Part shown: positions 58,340 to 64,000 of the stretch, one piece after another | Layout: every line of letters starts with the position of its first letter | Numbering within the stretch: position 1 is the first letter of the stretch | Assembly: GCA_022575985.1 (NCBI GenBank) | Contig: JAKSXM010000269.1 | Location: 434,001-498,000 of the forward strand | DNA from: Anagrus nilaparvatae | Lineage: Eukaryota > Arthropoda > Insecta > Hymenoptera > Mymaridae | Direction of reading: 5' to 3' | Length of the DNA: 64,000 nt | The notes under the pieces: model-generated | What the model saw: only the letters and a program-made list of their open reading frames with translations | Databases searched by the model: none | What the model was told of the DNA's origin: nothing | Translations under genes and position numbers: made by a program

Positions 58340-60960
58340 TTTTTTATCTAAAATAAAAAATTTTTTCTGCTTTTTTTAAGATCAGCAGTTCAATCTAACA
58401 TCTTTCTATAAATTAAAAATTTAATTTCTTGAAAATTAAAAATTTTTTAAAATTAATATTTGATATAATGATTTGAAAAAATCGTTACCTAAATACTACA
58501 TGTTAGGTTTAATAAAAAAAGAGACGATTAATTCGTACACCTATCAGTGTTGAGTTAATTAAATCAAAAATTGATTTCATTTGTTCGGTTAATCATCGCT
58601 AAAGCCTTTAAATTAATTAAAAAAATTATTATTATTTAGTAATTTATTACGTGAGATTCTAAAAATAATACCTATATTTTGTAATTATTTATTTATTAGG
58701 ATTTTTATTGGATGGGTTTTAAATGAACTTCTAAAAATTTTATAAACTAATTATTTGTTTATTTATTAGTTTTACATTTATTATTTATTCTTACATTTAT
58801 TTATTATTATTACAATTATTTCTTATTTTATACTTATTTTATTACATCTGTTCTTACACTATTTATTATTATCTATTTTTTTATTATCTCTTTTTTTTAT
58901 ACCAACAAAAAAATTAACAACAAGTTTTACATATTTATTCTTAATATAATGATTGTTATTTGTTTTTGCTCATTATTTTAGCTTTCCAAGCTTAATCTCT
59001 TTACTTTAACAAAGAGAATTTAAATAGTATATATAAATTATCTCAAAATTTAAAATTTTTTACTTTTTATATTATACTTAATCATATTAATCATCTGCAC
59101 TTATATAAAAAAACTCTTAATTTATTCTGCACATACATTTTATTATAATAATATGAAACACTGATACAATTTATATATATTGATTAATGAATCAAAACTT
59201 GATTCTTATCAAAAAATTCTATGACCCTTAGATTATAACTCAGTAACCAAAATAATAATATCGAATCTAAACTTGATTCTTGTTAGAAAATCTTATTTAA
59301 CCAAAAAAATTATTTAATGATTATTTTGTAGTATTTTTTTTTTACGTTACAAGGATAGGTAGTTTTTTATCATCTTGTTTCCTGATCCAAAAAAAATTTT
59401 AGAAAATTGTACTGAAACCTGTACTTAATGAGACAATGTTATTCTGTTAACATGACACGTCGTACAAGCCAATGAACCAAAATGGTATGCTAACACACCC
59501 AACTTTTAACTTATTATTCAACGCAAAAATTGTTGCATTATGCACAATTGCAATTATAATATAAATCACTTATATACCAAGAAAAAAACCTGGTGAGCGC
59601 GTCGCGGGACGCTCTATAGAAGTGAAAACTGAAAGTCTGAAAATTTTTGTTACTATTTTATTGTTAAACGTGTTTTTTTGCGCAGCATTTCAATTAAAAG
59701 GAACCAAATTTTTTTGTGTCTTTATCTATGTTTATGCAAAGTAAAAATTGTTTTTATTTTTTATTATAATATTGAAAGTAAAAGATTGAAGGCTATAAAA
59801 AAATATTTCAAAAATAATTTTCAAGTTGTATTAGAATGGAAAAAAAAAATAAAAAAGTAAGAATAAATACAGTAGTAAAAAAATAGTTTTATTGAAATAT
59901 TAAAATACATGCATATATAGATTTATAATAATAAATAAAACATTTAATTATGGGTTTACTCTGTGTGTCTATGAGAGAAAAAAATTTCAATAACATTTAG
60001 GAACAAAATAATAAATCACTAAAAATTAATTTTTAACACAATAAAAAAATAAATAAAATAAATAAACACTAAAAAATAAGCATTAAAAAAAAAGTGGTTG
60101 GAGTTATTGAAATGCCGGTGTATACACAAATGCGTATATATACAGTACTATTATATAGGTATATTTATAGAAAATATACTGTGATATAGTAATATAGACC
60201 TCGGCCGTTGCATCTGCTTGCGTTGCCGTTGCCTCTTCCAGCGTCTCGCTTTTTAAAAAAACACGCCTAGTATAAAAATTTTTTTTTTTTCAATAAAATT
60301 GCTATGGAAGTTTTCACTTCAAAAAATATTTATTAAGATAATTATATTATTTAGGAATATTATGATAGTATATAAAAATTTTTATAGCTGATGTTTCGAG
60401 AATTCTTTTGCAACCCAAATATATGCTATCTATAACTTGGTTTTACGATTCAAAATTTTTAAAAGATTGTACCGAAAATTTTCCCAATTTGGCAACTTTT
60501 TTTTTTTACTAAGACTTCACTTATGATGAACTTGACAACCAGAAAAACACCCTCTTTACCTAGAGATAATAGAGATATAAAGACAATATCACAGAAGATC
60601 TTAGTGAAAACTAAAAATTTTTTTTTTTACCTTTTCTCACTTATTACAATAAAACACCTATTACATTGTGTAATTTTATTAATTTTCGATTATTAGACAA
60701 AAAAAAACTCTTACATAGAAAAACAATCCTATTTCAACCCATTCTAATTTACCATAAGACTACAGAAAAAATTAGCGAAAAAACTGAACATTTACATTTT
60801 CAATACAATGTCTATTATAATCTGTAATTGTTATTTAATTATTGTATTACTTTTTTTTTTTTTAAATGATCATAAGGAAACTCATGAATTTCTTATACTA
60901 TTTCACTAGAACTACAGGATTCGACAATGAACAGAAATAAAAATATGCCTACAATTACAT
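58340..60960. other. Long AT-rich stretch without supportable genes
   Basis: Mostly A+T. It holds the right copy of the 45-bp direct repeat (58,579-58,620) and a GC-richer patch at 60,200-60,250 (GCATCTGCTTGCGTTGCCGT) whose reverse strand would be arginine-rich but is too short to call. The words GAAGTGAAAACT (59,622) and AGTTTTCACTTC (60,308) form a weak inverted pair. Confidence 0.5.
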
Positions 60961-60967
60961 ATAGATA

Positions 60968-62228
60968 ACTCCGCTGTACCGGTCCCAAGCCCGGAGCCTC
61001 ATAAGGCTGAGGAAGGAGGAGGGTGGTTCAGGCCGCCTTTGTTCAAGGTTGAACTAGAATCAAGGATATAGGATATAGCTCTCCGGGGACATGCTCTATG
61101 CTTTATCCCATGTGTGCATGTTAGGAATGCCGCAGACTGCTCATAGTTAGTCTATAAGTGGTTCTGAAATAACTGAGGCTGCCCTATAAACCGGGTCTTA
61201 TGCCTTGTCTTTCCCTCGAGCATTCTCGACAAGCATGCAGCCGCAGACTGCTATCCTAAACTATCCTTGAGGAAGAGGCATATTAAAGGGGCTCCAAGGT
61301 TTTCTCCAACCTAAGTGCGATATAAGCCACATACAGGGTTGCCTTAGACCTGACGTATTGGCTCTTAGCATGGGAGAATTCTACCTCGAGCACAGCGACG
61401 TAGCCGATTAAAGGTAGTCGCGAGTCCCGCTAAATCATGACTGCAGGTTGTATTTTCTGGTTTAGTAATGTGTGAAGGTGATGGGTTATTGGGTTATTGG
61501 GAAGTGGCATTGTCATCAGACAAGGAGGAGCAATCCTCCATTCTGTAGGGGATCTATCTATGGAATCAATGCCGCCTGGTTCCAGAGTAAAATCTGACAT
61601 CAGCCCTCATGACTCCACTGGTAGATGCCTGACCTATTCCATGACAGGTATAAAACATTGTGGAATGGTAGCAAACATAGAGGTGGAAACACTTCGCCTG
61701 TTAGATTGAGGATTGGTGTTCCCTCGCGTCACCGCCTCTCAATCGAAGTCTGTTACATGCCGGATTAATAATCGTATGTGATGTCATCAGACATGGTGGT
61801 GAAAACCCCCCGATCTGTAGGACTATTATTACTGGATGGACGCTGGAAGCTGATAGATACTCTCTGTCAGCGACTAACATAAATCCTTTAATAATACTCT
61901 GAAGGGTACTCTTACCCAACTAAGGGCCCTTTGTCCAGGGACACAGGCTTATTTTATGTACAATGCTAAATAAATAAAGTGAATTACCCCAGGTTGATAC
62001 CCCTCTTACAGAGGATAATTCAACCTCTGATTCCGATCAAGTGAAAGCCTTGATGGTCAGAGCCGGAGACACGGATTCTGGGGGTCTCCAATTTAGCATT
62101 TCTCAGCAGCAAGGGCAGAACACCATGCCCACAGAGCAACAACATCTAGCTCTAATTAATGCTGAAAAAAGACGGCAAAGGTAGTCTTAACTAGGCTAGA
62201 GGTCGAGGATTCCTCCCGCAAATCCTCA
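60968..62228 (+). promoter_or_regulatory. 5' UTR and internal promoter region of the LINE
   Basis: It begins CTCCGCTGTACCGGTCCC and holds an imperfect ~60-bp direct repeat: TGTCATCAGACAAGGAGGAG near 61,511 and TGTCATCAGACATGGTGGTG near 61,782, both followed by ATTCTGTAGG or ATCTGTAGG. LINEs of this type carry internal promoters, so repeated 5' UTR blocks may be promoter elements (inference). The short open frame at 61,497-61,709 overlaps the repeat and I do not call it coding. Confidence 0.6.
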
Positions 62229-63899
62229 ATGGAAGGTGATATATGCGCAAAATGTGGCGCCCAAAAAGGTTCAAGCAACAGCTTGATACGGCCTTCTATT
62301 CTGAAGGACCAGAGGTCATATTCGTTGCCTAATGTTAGCGAAGTTGGGCCTGATGACGAAGGCAAGAGGGAAGAAAATATAGAAAGATATCTCCGAATAT
62401 CAAAGGACTATTACAAGGCGTGCATTGAAATCCACTCAAACATGGAGAGAGATATTACTCAGATGAGAGACTCAGTCAAAGTACAGAAGAACTGTAATAT
62501 GACAGTCAAAAAAGGCATAGCTGAGTTTGAAAAATATTTAGCCAGGCTTAAGACAATTTTTAAACTGCAGCAGGAGCTTTTAAATGGAAAACAAAAACCC
62601 GATATTCCTATAGAGGAAGTATCAGGGGTTATGACTAGAAAAGGAAAGAAGAGGGCTCGGACTGCGTCCCGAAGCCCACCCGGAAAGGAGAATACAAAAA
62701 AGAGACCGGCGCAGATAACGTCCCCGGAACTCCCTCTAAGGAAGACCTTCGCTAATGCAGTGATGTCTCCTCCGAAAGATATGGTTCAGGAGGTAAATCA
62801 GTTAGCTTCTGGCCAGCAAACGCAGCCAAAAGATGTAGCTACAGATACCTCCCCTCCAGACGAGGATGATTTCGTCGCTGTAAAAAGCAAAGGTCAAAGA
62901 AAAAAGGAAAAGAAGAAAAAGAAAAAAGAGTTTGAAAGAAAGGAGACAGAGGCTCGTAAAAACCAAGAGCAGGAACAGAAGAAGCAGCAGGAGAAGGAAC
63001 AGCCAAAAATAACTGCAGCGGCAGCAAACCTGCGGCAGGGGGCAGAAAATAAAAGAAGCCAAAAGAAAAAGCCGCAGAAGAAGGAAGGAGATGGCGTATC
63101 TCCTCCTTCCGAGGCGACAGAAAAAGGCAGGAGAAAGAAGCGCCAGAACCGGCGCATAAGGATCTCTAAGCGTAAGGAGGCTCTAATAATAAAGCCTCCT
63201 GAAGGGAAGTCTTATGCAACAGCCCTGATGGAGATCAAAAGAGGTGTCCAACTAAAAGATTCAGGGACTGAGGTTCACCGAATCCAGAAAACCCAGGATG
63301 GGAGCGTCCTAATAGAGCTGAGCTCGTCGAAAGACCGGCAAAAACTATTAGACGCTGTCAAGACGGTCGCAGGCCCAGAAAGTACAGTCAAGGAACTGAT
63401 TCCCCACCTAACCGTGGAGATCAGAAGCCTAGATGGTACTACTGGTAGCGACGAAGTGAGGCAGGTGATAAAGGAGGCAACCAAGCTGCAGAACGATGAC
63501 GACATAAAAGTCGCCATCTTCAAGGCTAAGGGTACTAAGGCGGATATGGCGGTCGTAGACCTACCAGAAGCCGCCGCACTAAAATTGACCAAAAAAGGCC
63601 GGCTAAATAATGGCTGGTCTAATTGGCAAGTGCGCTTAAGAGCCGAGGTTACACGGTGCTTTAAGTGTCTTGGTTTCGGCCACAACCAGTGGTCATGTAA
63701 GGGCATGGACCGAAAATTTGCGTGTTTTAAATGTGGCGTTCAAGGCCACAAGTCAGAAAATTGTCCTGTGGAAAAAGCAGAATGCTTCCTCTGCAGGGAA
63801 AGAGCTGACAAGGCCAAGACCGACCACCTTCCAGGATGCGGAGCATGTAAGTGTTATCGGGAGGCACTTACTGCAAGGAAGATAAAGTGTCATCGGTAA
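62229..63899 (+). CDS. LINE ORF1 (Gag-like nucleic-acid-binding protein, 556 aa)
   Basis: It binds the element's RNA and forms the ribonucleoprotein in R1-clade elements. The N terminus is polar and starts MEGDICAKCGAQ; a K/E/Q-rich, probably coiled or disordered segment covers about residues 215-320. A conserved domain (SYATALMEIKRGVQLKDSGT onward, about 330-470) resembles the folded part of R1-type ORF1. Three zinc knuckles follow: CFKCLGFGHNQWSC (477-490, C-X2-C-X4-H-X4-C), CFKCGVQGHKSENC (499-512), and CFLC...HLPGC (519-537, longer spacing). The order CCHC x3 at the C terminus is characteristic of R1/TRAS/SART-like ORF1. It is uninterrupted and ends TAA at 63,897, overlapping the ATG of ORF2. 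Confidence 0.92.
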   Translation: MEGDICAKCGAQKGSSNSLIRPSILKDQRSYSLPNVSEVGPDDEGKREENIERYLRISKDYYKACIEIHSNMERDITQMRDSVKVQKNCNMTVKKGIAEFEKYLARLKTIFKLQQELLNGKQKPDIPIEEVSGVMTRKGKKRARTASRSPPGKENTKKRPAQITSPELPLRKTFANAVMSPPKDMVQEVNQLASGQQTQPKDVATDTSPPDEDDFVAVKSKGQRKKEKKKKKKEFERKETEARKNQEQEQKKQQEKEQPKITAAAANLRQGAENKRSQKKKPQKKEGDGVSPPSEATEKGRRKKRQNRRIRISKRKEALIIKPPEGKSYATALMEIKRGVQLKDSGTEVHRIQKTQDGSVLIELSSSKDRQKLLDAVKTVAGPESTVKELIPHLTVEIRSLDGTTGSDEVRQVIKEATKLQNDDDIKVAIFKAKGTKADMAVVDLPEAAALKLTKKGRLNNGWSNWQVRLRAEVTRCFKCLGFGHNQWSCKGMDRKFACFKCGVQGHKSENCPVEKAECFLCRERADKAKTDHLPGCGACKCYREALTARKIKCHR

Positions 63900-64000
63900 T
63901 GTTCGGAGTCCTGCAAGGGAATATGAACAAAACCATTCTTGCTGACCTTTTGCTCGATCAGCTCGCAGGCGAGACAGACTCTAGCGTCGTCTTGCTATCC
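63899..64000 (+). CDS. LINE ORF2, N-terminal start (endonuclease domain), truncated by the window end
   Basis: ATG overlaps the ORF1 stop as TAATG, so ORF2 is probably translated by termination-reinitiation, as shown for SART1. The 34 visible codons read MFGVLQGNMNKTILADLLLD and end SSVVLLS. LQxNxN at the N terminus is the first motif (asparagine in the active site) of the APE-type endonuclease that nicks the target. Reverse transcriptase would follow beyond the window. Confidence 0.85.
   Translation, partial: MFGVLQGNMNKTILADLLLDQLAGETDSSVVLLS

Larger units (their letters stand above)
60968..64000 (+). mobile_element. R1-type non-LTR retrotransposon, 5' portion (continues past the window)
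   Basis: An abrupt rise in GC content at about 60,968 marks the 5' end. A ~1.26-kb 5' UTR, a complete ORF1 and the beginning of ORF2 follow. No frame damage is visible in what can be read, so this copy may be recent. It is different from the two truncated LINEs at 29,107 and 36,603; whether they are the same family cannot be told because the overlapping part lies outside the window. Confidence 0.85.

Noticed and set aside
61497..61709. 70-codon frame in the LINE 5' UTR
   Set aside because: Covers an imperfect nucleotide repeat and is not kept in the second repeat copy.
62802..63706. Several minus-strand frames opposite LINE ORF1 (62-143 codons)
   Set aside because: F/S/L-rich shadows of the K/E-rich ORF1, with no independent support.

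Overview
The window looks like one stretch of a nuclear insect (or other arthropod) genome. It is very AT-rich and almost entirely made of transposable elements. The evidence for an arthropod is the mix of R1-type LINEs, a Penelope-like element, Helitrons, an errantivirus-type Env remnant with its LTR, TA- and TTAA-flanked MITEs, and one small intron-containing cysteine-rich gene. I cannot name the species. There are no bacterial genes, rRNA genes or CRISPR arrays. Coordinates of long homopolymers and repeat junctions may be off by one to a few bases.

Region 1 (1-21,803) is a composite tandem array. A ~387-bp unit ('A') occurs about 30 times, joined head to tail. Each copy starts TCCTATATATA, has a GT microsatellite near its start, and ends in an AT hairpin, a ~12-nt spacer and CTAA, followed by the T of the next copy. 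These are Helitron end rules. Three copies of a second, 947-bp element ('B', TC...GC-rich hairpin...CTAG) sit exactly at A/A junctions. Two more modules ('C', GC-rich 3' end finishing CTAA/CTAG; 'D', ~1 kb) complete a higher-order repeat of about 5.5-6.2 kb that is present three and a half times. Orientation flips at 20,661-21,020.

Region 2 (21,804-34,850) is AT-rich DNA with nested elements: two long inverted-repeat (foldback) elements, a disrupted B Helitron carrying a TA-flanked MITE and a pogo-like MITE, a 5'-truncated R1-like LINE, and tRNA-like relics.

Region 3 (34,850-44,230) is an old autonomous Helitron (Rep/helicase). It is split by a 5'-truncated R1-like LINE with a visible 12-bp target duplication, and again by a ~4.95-kb foldback element that itself carries a 728-bp palindrome. 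The Helitron protein resumes after each insertion.

Region 4 (44,230-51,250) holds reverse-oriented Helitron-B pieces chained end to end, a 5'-truncated Penelope-like element between inverted pLTRs, a ~112-bp minisatellite, and a 727-bp TTAA-flanked MITE.

Region 5 (51,865-55,819) holds an errantivirus LTR plus a broken env pseudogene (no gag or pol), and then, divergently, a four-exon EB-module-like membrane protein gene with two apparent homopolymer frame problems. A ~118-bp, 12-copy minisatellite follows (56,000-57,310).

Region 6 (57,311-64,000) is AT-rich DNA with a tRNA-like sequence, then the 5' part of an apparently intact R1-type LINE: 5' UTR, a complete ORF1 with three zinc knuckles, and the start of ORF2 coupled by TAATG. 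The window ends inside ORF2.

The genes do not form a pathway. The relation between the parts is nested insertion. The most unusual feature is the chained Helitron-like array.
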